NCBI RefSeq assembly: GCF_023101765.2
Contig: NC_064230.1
Span: forward strand, 5,270,001 to 5,334,000
Direction of reading: 5' to 3'
Source: Spodoptera frugiperda
Taxonomy: Eukaryota > Arthropoda > Insecta > Lepidoptera > Noctuidae
Length of the DNA: 64,000 nucleotides
This document shows positions 9,440-22,400 of the stretch, one piece after another. The notes below the pieces were generated by a model that saw nothing but the letters and a program-made list of their open reading frames with translations, did no database searches and was not told the DNA's origin. Positions within the stretch are counted from its first letter, which is position 1. Each line of letters starts with the position of its first letter. Made by a program: the position numbers and the translations under genes.

Positions 9440-10120
9440 AATATATGTAGATCCCAAGTTATGTCTGTCAATCTCATATTAAAAGTTCACCCTGTATGTA
9501 CGAATTTGTGTACAGAATGTTTGAAATATCGTTACTTGAATTTTTACTATAGAAGTCAAGAAATCATTTGGTCAGTCGAAAATCTACTAAAGCTATGTGT
9601 AAATTAGATCGGATGTCGTGTAGCAAGGTAAACACCACCTATTTTTTATTATGAAATCTATCGAACAAAGCTGTGTGTGAATTAAGTCGAATATCGTGTA
9701 GCAAGATACAAACAAGATATTTTTCATTTTAAAATTCTCAGTGGCAATATGAAATCTGGTGTTTTAGTCAATGCTTAGTAGTAGGTTAGCCTTATTACAA
9801 TAAGACTAATAATATAAGCGATGAGAGTGGTTTTCAGTACAGCTCTGCTTACCCATTTTACTGCAATGACACAACAATAAATTGATGGATAATCATTTTA
9901 ATTTCTATACTCTATTTCCTAAAAAAAGACATACAAATATTTAAGTAACGATATTTGGAACACTCTGTATAAAGAGAAACAGGAAAAAGCATCACACTGT
10001 ATACATTGCAAATACTATAAACAATCGATACTGTCTTTAAAATACTTTAATGATTTTTTACAAAGTGAAAAATGAAAATCTATGAATTCTGATGGCCTAT
10101 ATTCGAAACGAGAGCGCGTT
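9440..10120. other. Intergenic DNA without recognised features
   Basis: AT-rich, with no coding frame and no window-wide repeat. Two similar blocks near 9590-9640 and 9660-9710 (GTGTAGCAAG preceded by AGCTGTGTG-like text) suggest an old local duplication. Confidence 0.4.
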
Positions 10121-10122
10121 CG

Positions 10123-10331
10123 GTACCCTTAGTACGAGTTTGCTTTACGTTGAACGAAAACGAAACGAGAGCGGGTTCGGCGCTCTGATTGGCCGGCGCG
10201 AATAAACGAACCAATCACAAAGGGTACGATGCTCTGATTGGCTGGCTCGAATAAACCAACCAATCACAGCGTCGATCGCGCTCTCGTTTCGATTACTTTA
10301 AACGTAAAGGAAACTCATACTAAGGGTACTG
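10123..10331. mobile_element. Family E foldback MITE, complete
   Basis: Long inverted arms, CCTTAGTACGAGTTTGCTTT and AGGAAACTCATACTAAGG, surround an internally repeated palindrome of GCTCTGATTGG and CCAATCACA units. It is flanked by GTAC on both sides. Confidence 0.75.
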
Positions 10332-10590
10332 TTCTCCACTAAAATTTCAAAAATAATTTGGAAAACGAAATAAATCATAAAAATTCGTTAGATTTAATGT
10401 AACATGTTAAAATTAGTATATTAAAATTAAACGTCCAAAATCGTTATTAGTAAAAAAAGAATTATATTACATATAAAATCGAATATTTTTTATATATTGT
10501 AAGAAAATTATTATATTGGTACAAAGTTTAGGACCATTTATGTACATAAATACATTTAAAAAAATATATTATAAAATGTTGATTATATGA

Positions 10591-10606
10591 TTATATATAT
10601 ATATAT
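10591..10606. repeat. TA dinucleotide tract
   Basis: Short run of TA repeats within AT-rich DNA. Confidence 0.6.
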
Positions 10607-10762
10607 AAAAAATTGATAACTTGTTCTCATTATTGTATTTTACAAAGAAATAAAAAAAAATGTTAGTTACGAAAATTTACTCCCGCCTTTTTTTGACAGT
10701 CGGCCATTTTAAATTATCTGTCAGTCTATAGATAATATCATGATAACAAAGAAACGCAGAAT

Positions 10763-11190
10763 TTAATATAAGGCAAGCGTCCTCATTCCCGCATCGTACG
10801 CATCGCATGCAATGGATTTTAGTTTGTCTTGTATAAAAACTCATAAAAAATAATATTGCAGTAATAGTTTTCTTCGCGAAAGTTCGCAAAGCCTAACTTC
10901 AGACGCGCCAAGTTACGTTGACGGTACTGTACAACTGCGTCCACTGATCCGCATCGTACGCACCGTATCATCGGCAATGCCTACATGCGATGCGTACCGA
11001 TGACGTCATACGGAATAAAGATAGCAATAATCCGAGTGAAAGTGGGATTGGCAATTCAATTGCTGATACTCGCGTCGGCAATCCGAACGCTGCCGATACA
11101 GTGGACGCAGTCTGATAAATTAATCGGTTTGATGCGATCCGTCCGATCCGTGCGATGCGTACGATGCGGGTCTGTGGACGCTTACCTTTT
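10763..11190. mobile_element. Family F foldback MITE, two overlapping copies
   Basis: Inverted ends built on GCGTCC...CGCATCGTACGCATCG and the reverse CGATGCGTACGATGCGGG, GTGGACGC. The centre has ATGACGTCAT at about 11002. Extra internal copies of the GCGTCCACTGATCCGCATC motif suggest one element inserted in another. Confidence 0.65.
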
Positions 11191-11304
11191 ATGGAGAATC
11201 TATTGAGTTTCTACTGTATTACACTTGGTATGGCAATTGGCAGCTTATTAAACAAAAACTACTTGTTTCATCTTTAGTATTCTCAATATTATTTCAACTT
11301 CCGT

Positions 11305-11510
11305 GAGACATACTAAATTAATTACCTATTATGTTATCGGTTTACTCACGTAACTGTTTGACAAGGAACTCGACTAGTTTCATCACATACGACGCGGCGA
11401 TTGTCGCGGAATGCTGGTCATAGATATGAGCCCCTAGCATGGCTAGAAACTAGTCGAGTTCCTCGTCAAATAGTTACGTGAGTGAGCCGATAACATAGTA
11501 ATTAATTTAG
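11305..11510. mobile_element. Family G foldback MITE, complete
   Basis: The left arm GTTATCGGTTTACTCACGTA through AACTCGACTAGTTTC is mirrored by GAAACTAGTCGAGTTCCTCG through GAGTGAGCCGATAAC. The short loop holds ATGCTGGTCATAGATATGAG. Confidence 0.8.
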
Positions 11511-11867
11511 TATTCTTAAAGGAAAAATCTATTACATTCTGCCATTTTGTTAAGTATAAAACGACTGGATAAATATTCTGGATCATTATAACGATTATAA
11601 TAGCTGTTTAAAATAACAATAATTGTGAAGTATATTTTTTCCGTATAATTTTTTTTTATGGCAATTACTGTCAATAATTTTATTCTATACAGCAACGAAG
11701 TCAGTTGATTGTGGAACAGATTGAAAATTTAATTGTTTAGGCCTGTATTATAAATATTTAATGAATGATGTTAAAATACAGTAAGTTTATCAAAATCAAA
11801 ATTCAATATACATTTTCAGATCTGTATAACACTATTGTGTCAAGAATAATTTGACTACTCTGTGAAT

Positions 11868-12053
11868 GTAAGCGTCCACAGGCCCGTTTCGCACGCATCG
11901 TACGCATTCCGTATGACGTCATCAGTACGCATAGCATGTAGGCATTGCCGATGATGCGGATCAGTGGACGCAGTTGTATGAGTTTCTATACAAGACAAAC
12001 TAAAATCCGTTGCGTGCGATGCGTACGATGCGGGCCTGTGGACGCTTACCTTT
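11868..12053. mobile_element. Family F foldback MITE, complete
   Basis: The ends are GTAAGCGTCCACAGGCCCG and CGGGCCTGTGGACGCTTAC, a 19-bp perfect inverted pair. The centre carries TATGACGTCATCAGTACGCA. Confidence 0.85.
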
Positions 12054-12283
12054 ATAATGTTAAACTAAAGAGCGAGATGCATATACATTTTGTAACGAGT
12101 AAAAGAGACAATACGATTGCAGCGAATTTCGGACAGGTATATATGGTCTTGCTATAATAATTAAATGATCACCAGTTGTTCCCTTTTTATTTCGAATATT
12201 GTCGGAAACTTACTATTGAAACTTTACGTCATCCGACGCACTTATTAGTTGCTCAATGTTAAGTCTTGAAATAATATTATTCA

Positions 12284-12415
12284 TGGAGTATCTTCAGGAA
12301 AAGAGCGTATTCCTTTTTGTAACGCCGATAACGGACTTCTGTTTGGTCTGCTCCAATGACCTACCAATGGTGTTGTCCATAGGCGGCACTGATCGCTTAC
12401 CAATAAGTAATCTGT
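12284..12415 (+). repeat. Family K LINE tail, decayed
   Basis: Carries the AAAAGAGCGTAT...CTTTTTGTAACGCCG, GTGTTGTCCATAGGCGGC and CTTACCAATAAGT segments. Confidence 0.5.
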
Positions 12416-12420
12416 AGGTA

Positions 12421-12616
12421 TTACTGGGCTTTTTTCGGTTTTTCGAAAATTTCTCAGTGGTAGCACGGAGTCTGGAGTTTTGTCCAGTATATGGCAATAG
12501 GCTCATCCCCTACTACATTGGACTTATAACACAAATGGTAAAAAGTGGGTGTACATTGTATAGCGGTATTACGTGTCGTAATGAACACCTCTGCGATAAA
12601 AGGCGTGATGTTGCTG
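12421..12616 (+). mobile_element. Family C SINE, sense, lacking tRNA-like head
   Basis: Runs from TACTGGGCTTTTTTCGG through AGCACGGAGTCTGGA to GATAAAAGGCGTGATGTTG. Confidence 0.7.
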
Positions 12617-12889
12617 TTTTTGTCCATCCAATGAAGTTATGTTACCTTATATTGACCAATCCCGTGTCATCGGATCGCGTTATGTACCAATAGTATGTTT
12701 CCAACTCAAATGCTCTATTTTAAACGTTGGTTTTGTAACGAATAGTTAGTTATTATATAAATATTTAGTATATAAGGCAAAGTCGCGTGTATAAAGGAAT
12801 ATGTGATGTTGAGTTTGAATAAATAATTTTAGTTACCCAATACATGTTTTATTTTACTTTCTTTGGCAGAGAACCGCTAAAGGTAAGTA

Positions 12890-13195
12890 AGCGTCTACAG
12901 GCCCGCATCGTACGCATCGGACGGATCCCTTCAAACGAAAAAATATTTTCGGACTGCGTCCACTGAATCGGCAGCGTTCGGATTGCCGGCGCGAGTATAT
13001 TGGATAGCCGATCCCACTTTCATTTAGGTTTTTAGCATTGGGATTCCATATGACGGCATCAGTCCGCATAGCATGTAGGCATTGCGGATGAGCGGTCCGT
13101 AGGATGCGGATCAGTGGACGCCGTAGTTGTATGAGTTTCTATACAAGACAAACTAAAATACGTAGCGTACGATGCGGGCCTGTGGACGCTTATCT
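12890..13195. mobile_element. Family F foldback MITE, long copy
   Basis: The ends are AAGCGTCTACAGGCCCGCAT and ATGCGGGCCTGTGGACGCTT. The central CRE-like site is mutated to TGACGGCA in this copy. Confidence 0.75.
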
Positions 13196-13249
13196 TAAGA
13201 GATGATTTGTTTTGGCAGTCTGTGTTTCCGAGTAAGAAGGTTCTTTTTA

Positions 13250-15339
13250 CAGCGGCGGCCTTACCCATTGCGAGGCTCCGGGCGGCAGGTCTTTGCGAGG
13301 CCCTTTGTCCTTCGTAAAAAGTATGTGATGCGAAAGTAGGTCTGGTTGTTTGGTTTAGGTACTTGTTATGTTTGACGAGAAATACTAAAGTTATACAAAT
13401 AAATAAAATTTAAGTTTTAAAAGATTTTACTTTGAAAGATTTGCAAAATTAACAAATACAGAGATGATACATTTTAAAATTGATGTTTGCGACTTTTCCT
13501 AAGACTAAAATTTTTAATTAAAACAGAATAATCTAACGAATGAGCTACGTCATTTTCGATGAAAAGAATAGCAAGGGCTGAAAGCCGATTTTGTGTCATC
13601 GAATTCCTCAAATATGGTTTTAATGATTTTAATTTTAGGCTCGAAAAACTCTTTTCAGCAGACGCAACTGTAACAGGTGTGGTGGCAATAATTCTCAGGA
13701 CTATTTCGATAGTGGGGTAAACTTCGGTTAATTTTTTTTCTATTGTGTATTTCAGCACCGAGATAATGTCGTCGTTTCCTTCAAACACACGAATGAACAT
13801 ATTCAGTTCTTCGTACAATTCATGTCCATCAATATCACATGATTCTCCTACTGTCATAGATATTTGCAAGTCGCTGCATCGTTTCAAAAGTTCACTATCA
13901 CTAATTTCCATTAATCTTTTTGTATTATACATGAAACCAAATATGCTCTCATGGTGTTTAAGTGCTTCAAACCTAGGATGACAGCTTGCGCGCACGTTGT
14001 CGACAATAACATAAAAATAGTTTATTTTGAAAATCTCTTCCGCATTCAATTCATGAACTTCATCTTTCCCTTCATAATCAAAATGCCTTTTTTTACGTCG
14101 TCTTCTGACTTCTTTAAACTGTCTGTCAATCTCATTTTCCTCGGCTATTTCTCTCGCTGTTACAAGAGATGACTGAAAACCATTTTCTCGATAATAATAA
14201 TTATCGAGCCAATTTGTGAATGCGTCTAGGTGTTGTATAGCCACATCTAAGTGCATGTTTTTGCTTTGCCACATTTTACTTATAACATTTATTTTTGTAA
14301 GAATGTCATACCATATGACAAGTGAAACTACAAATTCGTATGTAGTTATTTCCTTTTCTATAGAATGGCATTCACTGACCAACTGACAATCCGTTATATT
14401 TTCTGCTAAATCCTTTAAAGCATCACAATATATCGCTTAGTTGGTATTTAACGGCCTTCACTGATGCTACCCTGCACTCCCATCTAGTTTCAGAAAGTGG
14501 TTTTAGCGATAACGATTTTACATGAGCATTTAAAATAGCCCACCTCTGACTTGAGCCGGCAAACAGAGTGTACAACCTTTGTAGCATACCAAAAAAATAT
14601 TTTGCTTGGACACAAGACGATGCTGCATCTCCTAGGATGAGATTCCAACTATGACTCCCACAAGGTAAAAAATAAGCAAGTGGATTAATTTCAAGAATAC
14701 GTTTTTGGACACCACTTTTTTCACCACGCATATTGGCACCATTATCATATCCTTGGCCTCTGCAGTTTTGCAATGATATACCTAACTGTTCTAATTCTGT
14801 GGTTATACATATAAGAACGTAAAATTTAAAGATATTTACGGTACAGTAACGACTTTGTAACTCATATTGTAAGTAAAATAATTCCAAGGTGATAAGAGTT
14901 GACGAACGAAATGAAACACGGGGATTCCCCGAGATATAGAATAGCATAACATTAACTGTCTCGACTCCCGAGCTGACCCGAATGCTATACGATTAAAAAA
15001 CAGATCTTCAAGTATTTTGAGGCAAGATATTCAAGTACTATCAATTACACTGTTAGAAATTTCTATTGTAATTTTGCAACAAATGCGTTGGAAGTACACT
15101 GCCAAGACATTATTGTAAAATTAAAGCTGTTTTAGTAATTTTAATGGAATTAGTTAAGTAACTAACTTTATTTTAATTTACCGCTATGTTATAACCTGAA
15201 TAATTAATTAAGAATCAAAATAAAAAGTTTTAAAAAATCTATATTTTTTTAAATTTGCTTGGGTTGTGTAGCGCGAGGCCCTTGCAAGAGCGAGGCCCCG
15301 GGCGATTGCCCTGTTCGCCACCCCCTAAGGCCGCCTCTG
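13250..15339 (-). mobile_element. hAT transposon with degraded transposase
   Basis: A 2,090-bp element with inverted ends CAGCGGCGGCCTTA and TAAGGCCGCCTCTG (one mismatch). It is flanked by perfect 8-bp duplications TCTTTTTA at 13242-13249 and 15340-15347. Both ends carry subterminal GCGAGGC[CT]CCGGGCG motifs. The interior has a hAT-type transposase on the minus strand. The right flank is the poly-T end of an antisense LINE tail, so the hAT jumped into or beside that older retrocopy. Confidence 0.92.
13474..14947 (-). pseudogene. hAT transposase (ZMYM1/DUF4371-like), frameshifted
   Basis: Two minus-strand frames, 14423-14947 (N-terminal side) and 13474-14382 (C-terminal side), are parts of one protein separated by a frame break near 14380-14425. 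The first holds GQGYDNGANMRG...GVQ, typical of the catalytic core of ZMYM1-like hAT transposases. The second ends in a hAT dimerisation domain (ASAEKSFSSLK and LRNSMTQNRLSALAILFIE). The N-terminal zinc finger and start are missing. In life the enzyme would cut and join at the TIRs, but this copy cannot be active. Confidence 0.85.
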
Positions 15340-15347
15340 TCTTTTTA

Positions 15348-15510
15348 TATTTATTGGGTCGACGTTTGGCCGCTATCTCACCTGATGGTAAGTGATGAAG
15401 CGACCTACGATGGAGCACGTCTGCCCATGAGCAACCTATTCACTCGGGCTTTGTAGATACCCAGATTATATTATACGCATCAGGAAACACAGACTCCGGC
15501 AGGTTGATTA
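15348..15510 (-). repeat. 3' tail of the 50-kb-type LINE, antisense
   Basis: The reverse complement matches 53600-53770 of the LINE at 50193-53780: last codons, GGTAAGTGATGA on the + strand, and GCCGCTATCTCACCTG. It is a 5'-truncated copy whose poly-T side abuts the hAT element. Confidence 0.8.
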
Positions 15511-15880
15511 AATGAAGGCGTGTTTCATTATTGGCCCCATCATGCCTTACTATAAATAAATATTAGCAACAAAATACTCTAATTAATGTATTGCCTGACT
15601 AGTACTTCTGCAAAAATATTTAGTTTTAATTCCACTATGAAGTAGGTAGTGCCTGTGGTATCCTATGGTGATAAAGTTTGATACTGAAAAAGGGGATTTA
15701 AAACACAAACCAATTGACTCTCATAAATAAATATTAAGGCCTGCCCTCTATGTAGCAGCTGTTTTATGAATCTTTCTAAATAATTCACTCACATACCGGC
15801 AGATGGCACTATAATACATTGCCGAACAATCGAACTACATTTCGTTACACGATGGCAACACTGACTTACAACTAGCGCCC
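15511..15880. other. Intergenic DNA without recognised features
   Basis: No coding frame or shared repeat recognised. AT-rich. Confidence 0.4.
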
Positions 15881-16213
15881 TCTACCAGTCAATAAAGAAA
15901 ACTCTCCTTTTGTCTCGTTCAATCCAATATGGCGGCAAACGGTGTATGAGAGGTGCGGAATGTTTTGATTCGGAACGTACAATAAAAAAAAATTGTATGG
16001 AAAAAAAACTCATAACGAATCGCGAAAAAAAAATACGCAATGGCCGGTGAATTAACGTGGTACTCGTGTTGTTAATATTAAATAATCGATCTCGAAGTTA
16101 ATTGTGTTAAAAGTATTGTGTTATTGAATTGAATATTATTTTATTTTTGATGTAGCATTTGCGGTCGCTAATGTGTTCGTTTGCAATAATATGTGATAGA
16201 TTACACGCTAGAT
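15880..16213 (+). promoter_or_regulatory. PPP1R37: Probable promoter and 5' UTR of PPP1R37
   Basis: Directly upstream of exon 1. Near 15925 the text reads CCAATATGGCGGC, a CCAAT-like box overlapping a YY1/Pho-like ATGGC motif. There is no TATA box. The transcription start cannot be fixed from sequence. Confidence 0.35.
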
Positions 16214-16415
16214 ATGTCTACCGAGCCTGATAAAACTACGGGATGCCCGATAGACTGTGATAATAGTGTTAATTCTGCATTAGGAGAGTCTGTGAACAAA
16301 GTTAGTGTGCTATGTGATGTTGAGGAGAAAAAGAAAAGTGGACGCTCAGTGCGTTTTCCAGATGAGGATCTAATAGTTACGGAGTACTTTGAACCTGAAA
16401 ACCCTTGGCAAAATG
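16214..16415 (+). CDS. PPP1R37: PPP1R37 exon 1 (PP1-docking motif)
   Basis: Encodes residues 1-67 plus one base, donor AATG|gtaaga. It holds RSVRF and ENPWQN, both matching the vertebrate N-terminal core. A GTG-started extension upstream is not supported. Confidence 0.9.
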
Positions 16416-19400
16416 GTAAGACAACCTCTTTACTCGTCATCCATTAGAAAAACACGACTGAATTACTTTGATCATATTTACACACAATATTAGGTATTAA
16501 AACTCGGTAAAGGATCTTTATAACGTGTTCAGTATTATAAACTTATAATTCATACGTTTTTTTTACATAATTAATTAGTATTTATTTAGTTTTCAAACTG
16601 ATAATCAGGTTATTATAGATAATTATGTACAAGTAGGCAAACTAGATAGGCACTGATAAAATCTCTACTATTGAAGTTATTTTCATTACATTTGTAGTTT
16701 ATTTTGTCATATAAGTTATCATTGGAATCAGCTGTTTTGGTCTAAAGACCATAATTTTGTATTAAAAAAGGTTTAACTTTACCTTTTTGGTTGTTTGTTT
16801 TGGTCAAATGTAGTAATGGGAATTTAACCCCTTTCCTCACGTCTGATTGATCTGATATTTGGTACACACTCTTAATCTTGATGACCATACAATATAAGCC
16901 CATTAAAACAGTTTAACATAAATTAAAATGATGTATTACTTATTATTAATTTACTGTTTCATTGTTTCTTTATAAGCCTGAAGCCTCTTGTACTATTCTA
17001 AACTATAAGATAACTATTAAAACATTTTATAATGAAAAATACTTTATCTACCTATGTCAAATTAACCATCAATGAAATAAATCACACACAACCTCACACC
17101 TTTTATCCCCAAAGGGGTAGGCAGTTGTGCAACTGCACATTCGTACACCCAATAGGGGGTGAGCCTTTTACCATACGTTGGGATCAATGAAATTATTAGA
17201 ACTTATTATTACTGTATGTAATACCCAGTACACAGAATCTGTTGGTATACCTTTCATAAATAAATACATCAGAAACTTATCAGACACTAGCTATAATCAC
17301 ACAGTTTCACCACAGCTCGGTTCCTATTGACCGTAGCATAATGTTTTATAGCCTACAGCCTTCTTTGACAAATGTACTTTCCAATGCAGGGAGAATTTTT
17401 CAAATCGGACCAGTAGTTCCAGAGATTAGCACATTTGCACAAAACAAACAAAGTATTCAGCTTTGTTAATATCAAGTACCTGTAAATTATGAAAACACAC
17501 ACACTCCCTTAGCCCCCTTGAATTAGCTTCTACTCCTTTCTGCCAAACCTCTGTATTAGATTTCCAACTTCATTATCTTCATATAAAGTTTAAAATCCTT
17601 TGAACAACAATGTCCAATTGGAGTTGTATCATCTACTGGCCATTCCACTTATGCATACAGAATACTTTAAAACCACTTTTACATGTCTCAATTATTCATT
17701 GTTTAAGTATCAAAGAAATTAGATGATTTGTAAACTTATTATTTATTATGAGTCATATTACTTCTCAGTCTTAAGGGTGCTTTTTCAACAGCAATGTGCT
17801 ATGCTATGTTGCTTTGGATGTGTTTGGCTTCCACCAATCATATTTATTAGTACACATAGCTTAGCACTGGTGGAAATGGACTCAGCTAAGCTATGAGTTT
17901 TATTTTGAAATTAATGGAAATCTTAACATCTTGTATATGAGACACAATAGAAAACTCATTGTGGCTCCTGTAGATTTTCCCTCTTGGCTTACTACGAGTT
18001 AATAACCAAAAATAATTAAATAACAATGAAATTATTGTATATTTCTTGTTAATAGGTTACATATAAACTTACACCTTAACATCCTAAATTATATTAGAAG
18101 GAATAACGTAAAATAAATAAAATAAATTATAATAGAACAGAAAGCAAATATAATAATGTCTGTCTGTCGGTCAGTCCTTTAGTTGTTCTATTTGCTCGTT
18201 CCAAAGTGTAGATTCCTATGTAGAAGAACAAACAAGAAACTCCATAGGTTACTCTTTTTGTTGTTCTGTCAAAACCTTAAGATGTAATCCAGATGTTTAG
18301 TAATAATTTCCATTTTCAACCTATTTATTTACAAAAAATGTGAATCAAAACACCAGATAATGACTCCAAAGTAACCTTTGAATTACATTTAGTACCTAAC
18401 CTTTCATTATTAAGAATATAAATAACAATATGTGTTTGTTTATCTGTGTTTTGCGTCTTAACAGAGCATTTTTTATGTCTGTAGTTAATCAAAGTCAAAA
18501 TTATTTATTTTGAATATACCAGGGTGCACTTTTGTAAATATCACTACATAGTATAAAACAAAGTCGCTTTCTCTGTCCCTATGTCCCTTTGTACGCTTAA
18601 ATCTTTAAAACTACGCAAAATATTTTGATGCAGGTTTTTTAATAAATAGAGTGATTCAAGAGGAAAGTTTAATGTATTATACATGCATAACATATCACCA
18701 TTGCACCCATGCGAAGCTGGGGCATGTCGCTAGTTACAATATAAAAAATCAAACAAAATGTCTGTCTGTTGGTCAATCCTCTAGTTGCTCTATTTGCCCC
18801 TTCCAAAGTGTAGATTCCTATGGAGAAGAATGAGCTAGAAACTCCATAGGTTACTCTTTTTCAATCAGATTCACAATACAATACTTGGTGACATTGTTTT
18901 GTTGGTTCAATTATCTGAGAACAATGTGATATGTCTGGAGTAAAGAGGCTAGAGAGTGACACAGGCTTAAATTCTTTGAAACCTTGTTCAAAGCTGGATG
19001 TAACAACTAGTATTGTTTTTAAAACTCCTTGAATGAAAACTCAAGTGTTTTTACACTGAGTAGTTAGTTACTTTGAAATTCTATATTCATAAACAATATA
19101 AAATACTGCATATACGAATAATTTCTCGAGAATAGTGAGTGAAGTTCCCTAAGTAAAGCAGTATCCTCCGACCAAGCGAGGTGATTGTGTCTGGCGGGCT
19201 TTCCGCCCAACTGTTGTTCGTTGGGATTTTTTATCCATGTTTATTTGCATGTAAACTTCATATGAACGATGTAGGGTTTATGACGTCGTCCGTTGATTTG
19301 CTCGTCGATCGTCTATGTGCGACTTCTGTCATCTGTCACTTGTCATGTGTCGCCACAAGATAATACAAAGTCCTCATGTTGTATAGTTCTCAGTTCGTCT

Positions 19401-22400
19401 GAGAGCAAAACGCTTAAAAACTGCTGAACAGTTTTTGATTAGATTTTTGCTTAAGAACATTATAATGCATAAGCCTTTATGCTGCAACATATTCATTAAA
19501 AAAATAATAAACAAGAAAGTAATAGGGATGATGACGGGGTATGAAACTTAAAAATCTATTTAGTCCGTCAGTTAGGTAATGAAATAATATTAGATACGAT
19601 TTCTTTTTATTTTGTCATATAAGGTAACAATACTTAGATAAAAGGAATCAAACTTTTGGAGTGGGATCAAATACGTAATCAAATACGTAAATTACTACGT
19701 ATAAAATGTGTCTAAAAACGACGTCACGCGATATTTTAAGAAATTAAAAAAAATACGTGTCTATTATTTTTAACCGACTTCCCGAAAAGGAGGAGGTTCT
19801 CATAAAATAATCTACAAGACGGTCATTAAAATAAAAATTAATCATCAATATCTTATCCAATTTAGAACGAAATGATGAATAATTGTTTTCAGAAAAGTAC
19901 CTACATATCAATTTTCAGTTTACATTCTGTTGTTTGCCCCTACCTAAAAGTTTGTTGAGGAAGGTCGTAGGTCGTTGTCGTATTGTCACGGCTTTTATCC
20001 CCGAATAGGTAGGTAGATATGCACATTACGGCACGTAATGCCGCTGTACAATGTACACTCCCTTTTCACAATTTGTGTTAAAAGTCCCATGTAATAGGGG
20101 GTGAGCCTATTGCCATATACTGGACACAATTCTAGACACTGCGCTACTCCGGAGCTGCGGACTACCTAGCGGGTTTACCGGCTCGAAAAGCGGAGTAGAA
20201 GCCGGGTGTGTTTTAGTCAGTAAGAGTCTGATACTCCCTCTCGCCTGGTTCAAGGCGGAAGTCATTGGATGATTTGGCAAAAGACTCCGTGCTAATACCG
20301 AAAAATTTTCGAACAACCGAAAAAAGCCCAGCATTACTTTGCCCCACCCGGGAATCGAACCCTTGTATGTATGTAAATAAAACAACGAATGTCGTAATCG
20401 TTATGAAATAAAAAATATATTATGGGTCACGGTTAAGGTAAGGTAAATGCTATGTTTGTTTAATTTAATTGAATTTACCTACTTCCCTATTATTGTAATA
20501 CATAATAGTTATGTACATAACTAATAAGGATATTGATAATCAAAACAAATTAATAAATAAAATTATATTTTCTGTTAAACCCCCTTTTTAGGGTTCCGTA
20601 GCCAAATGGCAAAAAACGGAACCCTTATAGATTCGTCATCTACTTGCTGTTACGGAACCCTTCATGAGCGAGTCCGACTCGCACTTGGCCGGTTTTTTTT
20701 ATGACATCAGGGGAATCATTCAAAAGGCGCCTAGCTTTTTTGGGAGAAAAGCTTAGGGAGTGTGGGATTTTTACCTTACTTATACCACCATGGTGGCCGG
20801 CCTCAGCACCTACCTATAAGGGACACCGAGTCCTTTAGTTAGGCCTGCTCCATGCATACTTCTACTCCGGGTGTCGGGAATCGCGCGACGATCTCCGGCC
20901 ACCGTAAAAGTCTTCGGATGGCGAGCAAGGGTAACAGGCCGCCCGACCAGAACCAGAACCGTGCGAACGAAGCGTAGCGTTTAGCGTGCGCTTCAAAGAG
21001 CCATCAGACCAACACAGATGGGGTCTAGTAGGACTGATGCCTGTTTCGTAGCTGCGGACTACGGCGGGGCTCCAGTTTGCAGGAGTAGGAACTGCTTTTT
21101 GAGGGGGCAAAATCATTCAATGACTTCTCGCGCCTTGGACGAGGCGAGAGGGAGTGTCAGACTCTGACTAAACATCACCCCCTTCCCATTCCTGCTTTTC
21201 GAACCGGAACTCCGGTCAACCCACTAGGTAGTCCGCAGCTCCGAATAATTTTCAGTCTACTTTATCGATTTTCGACTTCATTGCTTACCATGATAATACC
21301 AGTAACTAATAATGATTCATAAATTAAATTTTATTTAACTACATTGTACATTAACTTAACTAGCCAACTAGTAAATCATGTGATTCCATTGCGTGTTTTA
21401 ATTATCTAGGTCATGAGCTATCCTAATAGCTAAATTGCATTGAATTCCGTTCAGCCGTTGTTGTGTTCGAATCTAATAAACGATAGCGTTTAATTATTAC
21501 AATAAGTAGGCGCTTGTGGTACATGGTAGGTGTGGTTATTTAGAGTATTTGGTGAGGTAAAGTGTGGGAGAGCCATGCAGGGTCGGCTCGACCGGAGTGA
21601 TACCACGGCCTCACAGAAAACCGACGTGAAACAACGCTTGCATTGTGTAAGTGAGGTTACCAGAGGCACACACCCTTTCCAATTCCCCGGTTCCCCAACA
21701 ACCTTAAAATCTCCAAAGGCCGGCGAGGCGATGCACTTAAAACGCTTCTGGTGTTTCGGGTGTCCAAGGGTGGCGGCGATTGCTTATCACCAGATGATCC
21801 GTCTCCTCTTTTACCGACTTATATCATAAAAAAAGCGGTTGAAACAAAAAGCAAGCGTTGTCTCACGCTGGTTTTCAAAATTCCGATACTCCTATGAATA
21901 AAATGGTAAACCGAAATGTACCTTACGTACCTAATATCTTTATCTATTGTTAATAGAGATTACAAAAATGTTGTGCGCGTGTGTTTGTTGTATCAGTACG
22001 AACAGCTGACAGGCATATCAAGGTTCCTTCATGAGCTTGTTATTATATGAGCGTGATATCAAGCTACAATAGTATTTAGGGGGTTTCTTTTGAAGGGGAG
22101 AAATCATCCAATGACTATGATAATTTTATTTTAATGCCCATCTTGTAGATTGTTTTAAAATATTAGATACGTATTTTTTATTTTACGTGTCGTAATGAGC
22201 ACCTCTCCTACCCCTTCGGGGATAAAAGGCGTGACGTTGCATAATAAATATTTTTTATTTTCTTACGGATACAAATACCTTCGAAGATATATCGATTTTA
22301 AATATCGCGGGACGTCACTTCTAAGTGCGTTTTATACGTAGAAATGACGTTATCCTCCCACTCCTAAACTTCGATTCGTTCACGAAAATACGTGTCCAAT

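Noticed and set aside
16193..16213. GTG-initiated N-terminal extension of PPP1R37
   Set aside because: GTG is a poor start in animals, and the ATG at 16214 is the first after an in-frame stop.
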